From assembly GCF_045679555.1 (NCBI RefSeq), contig NC_092100.1, positions 33,667,106 through 33,731,105 of the forward strand: 64,000 nt of DNA. Direction: 5' to 3'. The DNA comes from Salvelinus alpinus (taxonomy: Eukaryota > Chordata > Actinopteri > Salmoniformes > Salmonidae). How positions within the stretch are numbered: position 1 is the first letter of the stretch; every line of letters starts with the position of its first letter. Positions 47,066-60,120 of this stretch are shown piece by piece. The notes under the pieces were generated by a model. That model did no database searches. It saw only the letters and a program-made list of their open reading frames with translations, and was not told the origin of the DNA. Position numbers and translations under genes: made by a program.

Positions 47066-47880
47066 AATGGGGCGGCAGATAGTCTAGTGGTTAGAGCGTT
47101 GGGCAAGTAACCGAAAGGTTTGTGGCTTGAATCCCTGAGCTGAGAAGGTAAAAATCTGTTGTTCTGCACCTGAACAAGGCAGTTAAAATGACTGCCTCGG
47201 AACAGTGGGTTAAGAAAGAATTTGTCCCCCTTTTTTTTCAATTTGCGCCTAAAATGACATACCCAAATCTAACTGCCTGTAGGTCAGGCTCTGAAGCAAG
47301 GATATACATATTGAAACACTTTGAAGTTTATGGAAATGTGAAAGGAATGTAGTAGAATATAACACAATTGATCTGGTAAAAGATAACACAAAGAAAATAA
47401 AAAAAACTTTATTTTGTATTTTTTTGTACCATCATCTTTGAAATGCAAGAGAAAGGCCATAATGTATTATTCCAGCCCAGGTGCAATTTAGATTTTGGTC
47501 ACTAGATGGCATCAGTGTATGTACAAAGTTTTAGACTGATCCAATGAACCATTGCATTTCTGTTCAAAATGTTGTATCAAGACTGCCCAAATGTGCCTAA
47601 TTTGTTTATGAATAACTTTTCATGTTCAATATTGTGCACTCTCCTCAAACAATAGCATGGTATTCTTTCACTGTAATAGCTACTGTAAATTGGACAGTGC
47701 AGTTAGATTAACAAGAATGTAAGCTTTCTGCCAATATCCGATATGTCTATGTCCTGGGAAATCTTCTTGTTACTTACAACCTCATGTTAATCGCATTAGC
47801 CTACATTAGCTCAACCGTCCCATGGAAGGGACACCGCTCCCGAAGATGTTTTTAACTGGCTTGCCTAATTAAATAAAGGT
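47066..47880 (+). mobile_element. HpaI-type SINE split by a TTAA-type repeat
   Basis: The head is GGGGCGGCAGATAGTCTAGT; the tail TTAACTGGCTTGCCTAATTA then AATAAAGG stands after the insert. Insertion was at the TTAA of the usual CTTAACTGACTTGCC tail. The body has lost its HpaI site and shows GGCAGTTAAAATGACTGCC, an inverted repeat. Confidence 0.82.
47215..47855 (+). mobile_element. TTAA-type non-autonomous repeat inside the SINE
   Basis: It holds the blocks CATACCCAAATCTAACTGCC and GATATGTCTATGTCCTGGG; the right side adjoins TTAA at about 47,852. The left few bases are deleted. Related segments: 30,420 and 35,041-35,168. Confidence 0.7.
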
Positions 47881-47908
47881 AAAAAATAAAAAATGGGAGG
47901 CCTTGATA

Positions 47909-48475
47909 CAGTTGCGGCAAAATACAGTACATTGGCACACTTGCACTTTTCTTCATTAATTCCCATTTTCTTCTAAAATAAGTAAAAACATGTAAATAAT
48001 TGTTTGTATACCTTGTTATTGGATTTTCAACATTGGAGAACCAATTGTATTTTTGTAAAGTTAAGTTTACAATTTTAATTAAGAAAATAAAGACAAACGG
48101 CATTAAAAAATGGAGCTAGTACTTAGTTGCACAGCCTTTGGTCAAGATAACTGCAGACAAATGATTCTTGTATCCATCAATGAGCTTGTTGCACCTTTCT
48201 ACTGGCAATTTGGCTCACTTTTCAGCAGCAAACTGCTCTAATTCTTCAATATTTGAGGGTATTAGCTCCAGGGTGCCAATACTTTTGTCCATGCCATTTG
48301 TCTTAATTTTCAAAAATAAAATGTTAAACTTAAGTTTACAAAAAAATTGTTCTGCATTGTTGAAAATCCAATAACATTGTAAATAAACATGTATTTAATT
48401 TGTTTTACATATTTTAGAGGATATTTGAATTATTTAAGAAAAGTGAAAGGGTGCCAATATATTTGGCCGCAACTG
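47909..48475. mobile_element. Short Tc1-derived element (567 bp, internally deleted)
   Basis: TA flanks both ends (47,907-47,908; 48,476-48,477). The ends read CAGTTGCGGC(A/C)AAAT inward, followed by long inverted repeats. The transposase gene is gone. Confidence 0.85.
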
Positions 48476-48477
48476 TA

Positions 48478-49049
48478 CATAAAATTATTTAATTTCTAAA
48501 ACTGTAAGACTGGGGCAAAATGGATATGTATAAAAATACCCTCAAATAAAAGATTACATTCTTTACTGTCACATCATATGAAATATTTGATTTCAAATCC
48601 AAATTATGGAGTATAGGGCCAAATGTACATCAGAAGTTGGCATGGCATCTGAGTAGAATTCAAATTTCAACTGTCTCACTCAGTTTCACTCATGTTGATC
48701 TCAGTTGATCATAAAAAAAGACCATGCTAAACTAGTACAGCGATCTAACTTGTACATTATTATTTTGGCATATGTCTTGCTGTTTCCTACCATTAGATGT
48801 GATTCCAAGACTGTATCTTGGGAAACCCTCCAGATCTCTTGGGATTTCATACTGTACTTGTTGTGGGTTGTCTAATTAAAACAAAAGAAACTCTCAAATG
48901 TCTTAATTTTTAAAGATGTTGTTCCATTTATATCAAGCTTGAACTTTTCATAGATATGATCCAGAAATACACCCCCTGTTCTTTTAGCCCATCAAGAAGC
49001 ATCAGAGTCGAGAGACAAAATGCCATATTTAGAAGGAGGCAGTGCAGCA
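48478..49049. other. Intergenic DNA, nothing recognised
   Basis: No gene or repeat was identified. Confidence 0.5.
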
Positions 49050-50520
49050 GGTGTGATGTTAGCCAATTAAACTCAACTCCAGGATGTACTTCACATCAAC
49101 TGAGTTGAGCGGCGACCAATGTTCCCTCTAATTTTTTTCATCACTGAGCAAATTTAATCTCTGCTGAGCGCAAACTTGAACATTGTGAGAATTCTGTGCA
49201 ACTTCCGGTGCGCATTTACTGTGACCACTGAGGCCGTACCTGCTTTAAGTTACAGTTTTAACAGTGGCCAAGTAGACTAATGTGGTTATTTGATCATAAT
49301 GTAGGCCTACCAGAGTGGCCTACCATCAAAAACAAAATGGATCCCATAACATTTTAACATAGAAATAGCTGATCTGTCATCCAGTCTACAATAGCAGCAA
49401 ATGTATGGTGTTCAATTTAGGCCTACATTCCATGAGACTTTTGAAAAAGGCTTGACATTAATCTGTTTATCCACTTGTCCTTCAGACAAGGAGGTGACTG
49501 AAAATGTTGTGTTGTTTGATGCAAGAAACCACTTTACAAAATAAAATGCATTATTATTCCCATAACATTATTAGAGAGAATCAGACAAATTATGCTACCA
49601 TCTGCCTTTAGACAGTTATTCAAGACTGTCTCAAAATACAACACCGCCCCTATAAGACATTAAAAAAACTCTTTACCTGACTGGCTTTTCAAAGATGTCT
49701 AGAAAAGCGCACATTATGTGCTCTTGTAGGAAGCAACCACTCCCCCATTGTTGACTAGAAATCAGCTATAACTGGACTAATAAACTCACTAACTAGCAAA
49801 GAATATGAACAAATGTGCACAGGTGGAAACATGCAGCTCTCACTTTGACATAAAAACAAGCGCATCTACTCATGCTATAAACACAGTCTAGCTCAAAGTG
49901 AATGGCACAGATCCATATATGGCAACAACTATTTGCAAGTAAGCTTACTGCAGCTCTGATTGGTTATGACGCACAGGTCTGTGTAGAGTACAGGCCTGAG
50001 TCGTCCCAGTGAATACAATATAATCCTACTCCAATGGGCTCTGCCTACTAGAAAATCTCTTGCACAGTTTTGCATACTAATTCTTGCATAGTTCGTTTTG
50101 TTTTGGTATGTAACATTGAAAGTGGCTAATATTGCGTTGATTCGATCACAATTCCCACGTAAAGGGAAATGTTGATAGTGTTAACTAAAGGGGAAAACTA
50201 GAAAGTTGAGTGAAGTTCAATCTCATGCATCTCTGCATGAGCAGAAATGTCTTCTGCGTGGCGCGCATGCATGCAGTTTAGAGGGAACATTGGCATCGAC
50301 TAGTGTGTGCCGACATCACATTAAAAAAAACTACAGATTTCAGCACACAAAAATACTGTGTAATTGCGTGCTATTCTTTGGGTGCTGAAATACGTAGTTT
50401 TTATCAAAACTTCATTTTATGTGACGTCGGAGCTCCAGTCCACCCACACTAGTTGCCGCTCAACTTCGTGGATGTGATGTATATCGGGGAGTTGAATTTA
50501 ATTGGCTAGTGCGATGTAAG
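49050..50520. mobile_element. Foldback MITE split by a hAT MITE
   Basis: The left arm (TAGCCAATTAAACTCAACTC, then GTTGAGCGGC) is answered by an inverted right arm (GCCGCTCAACTTCGTGG, then GAGTTGAATTTAATTGGCTA). Further arm sequence around 50,325-50,400 (CTACAGATTTCAGCACACAA / TTGGGTGCTGAAATACGTAG) continues the fold. The hAT MITE at 49,117-50,292 lies within the left arm. Confidence 0.78.
49117..50292. mobile_element. Non-autonomous hAT MITE
   Basis: The ends are CAATGTTCCCTCTAA inward on both sides. The flanks GCGGCGAC (49,109-49,116) and GCATCGAC (50,293-50,300) fit an 8-bp TSD with two changes. No transposase. Confidence 0.85.
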
Positions 50521-52161
50521 ATATCTGAAGATGGGAACTGATCCCATGGGTGACAGCGCTTATTCTCTCTGTTTTAATTATTTATTTCCCCTTTAATATG
50601 CTGCAGACGACAGCAGCCGTGGGGGAAATATCGTATGGAGACTGCTGATGTCTGTAGTTCCCAAGTTAATGAACGCGCTTAGACCGGTACGCTTGGGGAA
50701 TATGGCTTTGCCCTGTGTTATGATCCCCACTCCATAATCTACCTCCCTGAAGTGGCACCAGTATGGATAGACTAGCCCCTCACCTCAAAATGATACAGAC
50801 TGTGTCTTATTTCAGCATCTACATTATTCCAATTATCATGGTATATTACAGCCTCCCTGCTTACACCCACCAACAAAGATCCCTTTTTGTTGCTTGACAA
50901 CACTCAGAAGGCCTTGACTCCATTATATTTTACCTCTCAGAGATCTACATCTAGGTAATGCCCTTTCCTTGGATTACCTCTCCTGTTAAAGTGGTGTCTG
51001 TACCAAGAACCATGTGGACTGTTCCTACACAGAATAGCCAGACAGCCATAATGACTTTCTATCAGTTCCTGGGATGAACACAAGCATGGAAGTAGGTGAC
51101 TCCCTGCTGTTCCATAAACCACCTCTCCCATGTGCCTCCCTGGTAAATAACAACATTTCCCAGGAGTCTATCAAGCAATCACTAGGGGGGAAATCACTGA
51201 CATCCTTGACTGTTGAAGCCCTGCAGCATCAGAGTAGTGCTAAATCTGTCCCCTATAAGGAAAAATGCAGGGGTCATAAGGGCTAATGATCAATGGACTT
51301 TGTGATTCTTTGTGCAAATGGAAAACATCAACAAATACGTTTGGGTAAATGACATAAGAGCCCTCCTGTTTCTTGGTGCAATGTTATTGTTCTGATTACC
51401 TGTTCCTTGCAAAGCTGAGAACTCCATAGCTCTCATCAGGAACTGCTTCTCTGCTGTCTCATAGCAACCTATAAATAGAAATGTCCCTATTAGGCAGTAT
51501 GGCTGTGATGGCTGGAACAAGTTGTGGCCTCTTTAATTGTGCTGTAAACATGTCCTGTTTTCAAGATGATGATTTACCCATTATTTTTGCAATATAATAA
51601 ATCCAAGACAAAAAAAATAAAAAAACATCTGCATTGTGTATTCAAGAAATAAACATGAGTGTATTTGTTTTTGTGTTCAGGAGGGCTAAATATTGCAACC
51701 AAATTACAATTTTGATGTCTTGGACATGTGGACACCCTGAGATGATTAGGCTACAGAACCTAACATCAGCACAAGTGTTCCACTTCTGTCATAGGGCAGA
51801 CAAGTGACAGCCACCTTCCCTGGAAGGTAGAACTGGATTGTTTGTGTGATGCATGACAGAGGTTCTCACCAGACGCAATCTTTATTTTTGTCGACTCTGA
51901 CGTCAAGAAAATGCACGTTTCATTCTCCAATCTTTATTTACAACCTCAGTATCTTGAGGTTGTGGTTATTGAATGCGCAGTGAAAGGAATGCCGCCTAAT
52001 GGATTGATTTAGTGCGTTTCCATAACAAAAGCGAGGAGCATGATGCGCTATGCTGCCAGAGCTCTGAACCTAAACCAGGACAGTATTTGAGAAGCTCCGA
52101 ATAAATTCAGGGACTATAAAGAAGAACCTTGTATTTCAATTTTTCCCCCATTATGTTTCAG
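50521..52161. other. Unique-looking DNA upstream of ankrd34c
   Basis: No repeats that I recognise. No convincing exon is seen. It may hold promoter or enhancer sequence of ankrd34c, but nothing specific can be shown. Confidence 0.5.
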
Positions 52162-52215
52162 GGTTGCTAATGACAAAACATTGGGACACCTTTGAACATG
52201 ACAAGCCTGCATCAG
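52162..52215 (+). other. ankrd34c: Candidate 5' non-coding exon of ankrd34c
   Basis: The 54-base segment is preceded by a pyrimidine tract and AG (TTTTTCCCCCATTATGTTTCAG) region ending at 52,161, and followed by GTAAG at 52,216. A possible acceptor for the coding exon is CTGCAG ending at 53,496. Only splice-site form supports this; no transcript can be checked here. Confidence 0.35.
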
Positions 52216-53520
52216 GTAAGATAAGTGGTGGAATGACAGTTACACCTTATTTTCTTGAACATAAGAATATGTGGATTAATGAAGGTTATTTTTACCAAAA
52301 AAACGTAAATAGTATACATATTAATATACCATTCATGTAATGTCCAATATCCGAGGCTTCATACTAACATTTTAAAGCCCACACACTTTTTTTAGTTGAC
52401 AAGTATACTATAATTCGATAATGGAAGATAGTTTAGCTAATGAGAATATTAAATGTGAGGAGTCCATGGTTATGTGAGGAGTCAAAATAACACTTTAAAT
52501 TGTGGTCCTTCAGCTTACTTCTGTTGATAACAAGTTTGCTGTTATTTTAACGACATAAAGGAATCATAGTAAGTACTATATGTCTGTAAAAAAAAGTCGC
52601 CTAAATTGTACAACAGATTAGGAATGTTGTAGAGAAACGTTTTCTAACAGATGCGCGTCTCTAACACAAGTTATCCAAAATGAGGCCAATGGACAGCGAC
52701 GCGGTATAGTCTAGTCTAATGGTAATCTATTCAACAGATAATGCACGTTAGGTAGCCTACCCGAAGAAGACATCTTAGTTGTCGTTGTATCGAGTAAGAA
52801 AAAATAATCTGAACATTACATAGATGTTTTTGCTGAAAACATGTGACCCAACTCTTCAACTCTTCTAGGATGATTAACGCTTATGGTGACGTTTTTTCTA
52901 CAACCATATGATTATCTCAATATGTCATGTTATTTATTATTGGTCATTTATGATCGAAAAGTTCAACTCATTAATTTATAGGCTTGGATCTGGGATTAAT
53001 TGGTCAATTACAGAGCAACAATAACAAAATAACATTACAATATTGAATACTAGGCTATTGTCCATCTACATCTAACAAGCAATAGATTCAAGATAAATGG
53101 CTTGATTACATATAGGCTATAATGCACATTCTTCCATCTAATTGATGTTTTACACAGGGAGATGGAAGCTTACAGAAGATACACGCGACAAGTTTAGGCC
53201 CCTATTCACAAAATTATATATTTTTCGTTGCCACTAGCACAGTTTACTGTTTTGACAATAAAACTACCTAAATAGGTATAAAGTTCCTTCCACAATTTCC
53301 ATACCTGTTCATGTCTTAATAAAATAGATTTTTAGAACACAGACTGCCTCCTGGTGGTAGTCTTGGGAGAGGCTTGGAAAGTATCCATTGTGCTTGTGTG
53401 TTTGTGATAATACTAGATGGAGGAATCAGTAAGGCGACCTATATATTAAGCAAAATATCATGCAAAATAATCTATGCTTTGTTTGAAGGGCTGCAGGTTG
53501 TGACTGCCTTTCACCACTGA

Positions 53521-55122
<1,602 letters not shown>

Positions 55123-55966
55123 TGGGACTCATTGTTTGTAGATGTAGCAATGTTCACCACATAATTTAAAAAAAACTTTTCTAAAGGAAATGTCCTGATT
55201 TTGTAGACACTTTTTTATTTCAACCTTTCCTCTTAGAAAACCAGTGTAACAAGAATATAACTTGCTTATACAGTTGTAAATGTTATGAATGCTCTTAGAA
55301 TATCAGCACCACCTATTCAACATTACAGGTTAGACACTAGCAACATCTCAAGATAACAACTGATGGCTGAGAGATTCAGAAGCATCACATTTCTAGACGT
55401 TTAAAAATCACAAAACCTATTTGAATGTAACCATATGAATAATAATTATTTGTTGGCCAATCAAGTCCTTTAGATGTGCAATCCTAAGAACACATACAGT
55501 AGGAGGTACATGTGTAGCCAACAAGCCAGCTGGTTGTGTAGAATTTTGTTATTCATTCAAAATGCAGATGGGCTTACCAGAAATACAAAAAATGTGTTAT
55601 GTTTTGTATGTAGTAGCTCTAGTATGAAAGGGAGTTTGATTGTTTTGTAGCAAACTTGTATACAGTGCCTTCAAGACAAATTATCTGAAAAGGTGGATCA
55701 AAAAGTTATTTATAAGTCCCAATGCAACCAAAAGGTGTTTTGTTTTAGTGCCGTTGGATTCCTGCCCAATATGAAAGGCTCAGAAAACATACAAATCCTA
55801 TTACTTATATGCCTTAAGTACAATTAAAGAGATTATGGAAATCAGCACTTCATTATCGTAAATTCTAAATTGCCCAAGAGAAAAATAAATGTTGTTTCTA
55901 CCAAATGTTTTGTATATATAGCAGAGCATGTATTTTCATACATCAGTTCCATGACAAAACAACATA
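55123..55966 (+). other. 3' UTR / downstream flank of ankrd34c
   Basis: AT-rich non-coding DNA with an AATAAA at 55,884-55,889. A second AATAAA lies after the Tc1 at 57,452. Either could end the ankrd34c transcript. Confidence 0.5.
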
Positions 55967-57256
55967 AACTCAGCAAAAAAAATGTCCTCTCACTGTCAAC
56001 TGCGTTTATTTTCAGAAAACTTAACATGTGTAAATATTTGTATGAACATAACAAGATTCAACAACTGAGACATAAACTGAACAAGTTCCACAGACATGTG
56101 ACTAACATAAATGGAATAATGTGTCCCTGAACAAAGGGGGGGTCAAAATCAAAAGTAACAGTCAGTATCTGGTGTGGCCACCAGCTGCATTAAGTACTGC
56201 AGTGCATCTCCTCCACATGGACTACACCAGATTTGCCAGTTCTTGCTGTGAGATGTTACCCCACTCTTTCACCAAGGCACCTGCAAGTTCACAGACATTT
56301 CTGGGGGGAATGGCCCTAGCCCTCACCATCCGATCCAACAGGTGCCAGATGTGCTCAATGGGATTGAGATCTGTGCTCTTCGCTGGCCATTGCAGAACAC
56401 TGACATTCCTGTCTTGCAGGAAATCACACACAGAACGAGCAGTATGGCTGGTGGCATTGTCATGCTGGAGGGTCATGTCAGGATGAGCCTGCAGGAAGGG
56501 TACCACATGAGGGAGGAGGATTTCTTCCCTGTAACGCACAGTGTTGAGATTGCCTGCAATGACAACAAGCTCAGTCCGATGATGCTGTTACACACCGCCC
56601 CAGACCATGACGAACCCTCCACCTCCAAATCGATCCCGCTCCAGAGTACAGGCCTCGGTGTAACGCTCATTCCTTCGACGATAAACACGAATCCGACCAT
56701 CACCCATGGTGAGACAAAACAGCGACTCGTCGGTGAAGAGTACTTTTTGCCAGTCCTGTCTGGTCCAGCGACGGTGGGCTTGTGCCCATAGGCGACGTTG
56801 TTGCCGGTGATGTCTGGTGAGGACCTGCCTTACAACAGGCCTACAAGCTCTCAGTCCAGCCTCTCTCAGCCTATTGCGGACAGTCTGAGCACTGATGGAG
56901 GGATTGTGCGTTCCTGGTGTAACCCGGGCAGTTGTTGTTGCCATCCTGTACCTGTCCCGCAGGTGTGATGTTCGGATGTACCGATCCTGTGCAGGTGTTA
57001 AGGCACGTTCACACAGATGAGCATCTTTCTTTTGCTGTTTTTCAGAGTCAGTAAAAAGGCCTCTTTAGTGTCCTAAGTCTTCATAACTGTGACCTTAATT
57101 GCCTACCGTCTGTAAGCTGTTAGTGTCTTAACGACCGTTCCACAGGTGCATGTTCATTAACTTTACAATGAAGATCTGTGAAGTTATTTAGATTTTTACA
57201 AACTATCTTTGAAAGACAGGGCCCTGAAAAGGGGACGTTTCTTTTTTTGCTGAGTT
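55967..57256 (-). mobile_element. Tc1-like transposon downstream of ankrd34c
   Basis: The ends read AACTCAGCAAAAAAA inward on both sides, with TA at 55,965-55,966 and 57,257-57,258. It is about 1.29 kb, shorter than a full copy, because the N-terminal transposase region is reduced. Confidence 0.92.
56162..56944 (-). pseudogene. Tc1-like transposase, broken
   Basis: The minus-strand frame at 56,944-56,588 gives [17 protein letters not shown], then KVLFTDESLFCL (first catalytic Asp) and FGGGGFVMVWGGV followed by a stop. The next frame (56,539-56,222) has LQHDNATSHTARSVCDFLQD (second Asp) and DLNPIEHIWHLLDR (catalytic Glu), to an end near 56,162. The N-terminal DNA-binding half is incomplete. 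Two or more breaks make it inactive. Confidence 0.88.
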
Positions 57257-57618
57257 TAATATCTGGACACTACAAACGTAAATACAGACTTTAGTGGTTG
57301 TTGTTCCGCTAGAATATAATTTACACTTATGGCAATCGAAGTAAAAGTTAATACAGCTGCCATGTAACTTAACTGTGAGATATTCCTTCTGTTTAAACAT
57401 TAACATATTTTGATGCATAGTATTTTTGTATGTAGTTTGCTGTATATGCTAAATAAATTTCTCTAAAGCACTTGTCATTCAACAGTTTCTTACCAAATGC
57501 AATAATTTTTGAATGCATTTCACTTCCAGAGTTCATCATCATCAGATGGTAATATGTGTTGACTGCAGTGTAGTTTCATTCTAAAGGCTAGGCCAGTCCT
57601 GGTGGGAATCAGGTCCAT

Positions 57619-57710
57619 CATGCCAGACCAACCATGGAGGCACTCAAGTCCCACAGCTTCTTGGCAGCTGCCCTGAGGGCCCGCAGTTTTTGAGGTGCAG
57701 TCACTTTAGC
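57619..57710 (-). CDS. Candidate last coding exon of an unidentified convergent gene
   Basis: On the minus strand a strong pyrimidine tract and acceptor (GACTTTTCTTTTCTATCCTAG) end at 57,711. The 92-base segment that follows, read in one frame, gives KVTAPQKLRALRAAAKKLWD then LSASMVGLA and a TGA stop at 57,621-57,619. The peptide is alanine/lysine-rich and helical in character. It does not match any transposon family in the window. I do not recognise the gene, and no upstream exon was found within the next 700 bp before the Tc1 at 58,446. Confidence 0.4.
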
Positions 57711-58445
57711 TAGGATAGAAAAGAAAAGTCAACTGCAATGTCTCTCCTGCCCTCTATCCACCATTCATAGTGACAATAGCGGTAGGTGGATCGTTCGTCC
57801 AGATCTGCAATAGGCTAACTAGCAATCATACCACACAGCTCAAAAAGCTCCCCTATTGATCTTGTTTAGGGACAATACAATTATCCTACCTAAACTAGCC
57901 TAAAGCACCATAATGCAATGAACAATTGCATTATTATTTTCAAGGGAGTACAACATTGTACTCTAAGCTGCAGTGAAAATCTCATTTGAATATTGGAGCA
58001 AAAGCGCTGTGATTTGAATGTTTCATTCCAATTGGATCAGTTGTGGGCCTACTCTCCACAGTTTCTAAGGTTTAGAAAGGCACAGTAGCAGGCCAGTCTG
58101 GCTGTATTCTTATTTCTGATACTGAGATGCACTGTCTGTTGTGGATTATCATTCTCCCAAGTCGTTCTTTAATATTGTTGCTACATATGCTCCAAGCTTG
58201 CCCAGTTATTCAGGAAAGCCTAAAGAATACTGATTCCTCTCCGATGGTAAATCGAGCATCATAATGTTGAAAATCTGATTGCCCTTTGCTGATCATTCTC
58301 TGCAGCCAGCTCTGATCATAATGTAGTGAAACAGGCAGGGAGAGTGAGCTCATCCCTGTTGGTCAGCGAACCCTCAACCTTCTGGCCCGTAGCCCTGCTT
58401 GGCATCTACTGTTCCACTTCAGCATGCTGAAGTGGAAAGTGGATA
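57711..58445. other. Intergenic or intronic DNA
   Basis: No clear exon. A short perfect palindrome (CACTTCAGCATGCTGAAGTG) lies at about 58,416-58,436, at the border of the Tc1. Confidence 0.45.
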
Positions 58446-59823
58446 TGGCTTTAGAAGATTCATGGATTTAGAAGCTTCTGATAGGCCAACTGACATCATT
58501 TGAGTCAATTGGAGTTGTACCTGTGGATCTATTTCAAGGCCTACCTTCAAACTCAGTGCCTCTTTGCTTGACATCATGGGAAAATCAAAAGAAATCAGCC
58601 AAGACTTCAGAAAAAAAATTGTGGACCTCCACAAGTCTGATTCATCCTTGGGAGCAATTTCCAAATGCCTGAAGGTCCCACGTTCATCTGTACAAACAAT
58701 AGTACGCAAGTATAAACACCATGGGACCACGCAGCCGTCATACCACTCAGGAAGGAGACGCGTTCTGTCTCCTAGAGATGAACGTACTTTGGTGGGAAAA
58801 GTGCAAATCAATCCCAGAACAACAGCAAAGGACCTTGTGAAGATGCTGGAGGAAACAGGTATAAAAGTATCTGTATCCACAGTAAAACGAGTCCTATGTC
58901 GACATAACCTGATAGGCCGCTCAGCAAGGAAGAAGCCACTGCTCCAAAACCGCCATAGAAAATACAGACTACGGTTTGCAACTGCACATGGGGACAAAGA
59001 TCATACTTTTTGGAGAATTGTCCTCTGGTCTGACAAAACAAAAATAGAACTGTTTGGCCATAATGACCATCGTTATGTTTGGAGGAAAAAGGGGGAGGCT
59101 TGCAAGCCGAAGAACACCATCCCAACCGTGAAGTACAGGGATTGCAGCATCATGCTGTGGTGGTGCTTTGCTGCAGGAGGGCCTGGTGCACTTCACAAAA
59201 TAGATGGCATCTTGAGCAAGGAAAATTATGTGGATATATTGAAGCAACATCTCAAAACATCAGTCAGGAAGTTAAAGCTTGGTCGCAAATGGGTCTTCCA
59301 AATGGACAATGACCCCAAGCATACTTCCAAAGTTGTGGCAAAATGGTTAAGGACAACAAAGTGAAGGTATTGGAGTGGCCATCACAAAGCCCTGACCTCA
59401 ATCCTATAGAAAATTTGTAGGCAGAACTGAAAAAGCATGTGCGAGCAAGGAGACCTACAAACCTGACTCAGTTACACCAGCTCTGTCAGGAGGAATTGGC
59501 CAAAATTCACCCAACTTATTGTGGGAAGCTTGTGGAAGGCTACCTGAAACGTTTGACCCAAGTTAAACAATTTAAAGGCAATGCTACCAAATACTAATTG
59601 AGTGAATAAACCTCTGACCCACTGGGAATGTGATGAAAGCAATAAAAGCTGAAATAAATAATTCTCTCTACTATTATTCTGACATTTCACATTCTTAAAA
59701 TAAAGTGGTGATCCTAACTGGCCCAAGGCAGGGAATTTTTACAATTATGAAATGTCAGGAATTGTGAAAAACTGAGTTTAAATGTATTTGGCTAAGGTGT
59801 ATGTAAACTTCCGACTTCAACTG
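58446..59823 (+). mobile_element. Tc1-like transposon, 5' truncated
   Basis: The right end reads AACTTCCGACTTCAACTG before TA (59,824-59,825). The left TIR is absent; homology to the family starts near 58,446 in the region before the transposase. Confidence 0.92.
58576..59597 (+). pseudogene. Tc1-like transposase, frameshift after the second catalytic Asp
   Basis: The ATG at 58,576 opens MGKSKEISQDFRKKIVDLHK. A helix-turn-helix domain follows (LGAISKCLKVPRSSVQTIVR), then a second (TAKDLVKMLEETGIKVSVST). The first catalytic Asp is in LWSDKTKIELFG, where the usual Glu after it is Lys. FQMDNDPKHTSKVVAKWL holds the second Asp. The frame breaks at 59,362. Beyond it [13 protein letters not shown] (catalytic Glu) meets a stop at about 59,418, and the C-terminus ends near 59,597. 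In total 263 residues are continuous. Confidence 0.92.
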
Positions 59824-59949
59824 TATCATCATTAATTGAATTTAGACTTACAAATGACCAAATCCGGTCACAGGCTTGGATAACACTGGAGGCCACTTTG
59901 TTCTCCACAGAGATGGGTAAAGCTGCTTTTAGTTTTTTTGCGCCCTTTA

Positions 59950-60120
59950 TGTGAAAATATATATTTTGATTTGTTTAACACTTCTTTGGTTACTACATGA
60001 TTCCATATGTGTTATTTCATAGTTTTGATGTCTTCACTATTATTCTACAATGTAGAAAATTGTAAAAATAAAGAAAAACCCTTGAATGAGTAGGTGTGTC
60101 CAAACTTTTGACTGGTACTG
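59950..60120. repeat. Terminal fragment of a Tc1 (family of 4290-5832)
   Basis: It matches the end of the 4290-5832 element up to TTTTGACTGGTACTG; the expected flanking TA is now CA. Confidence 0.85.
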
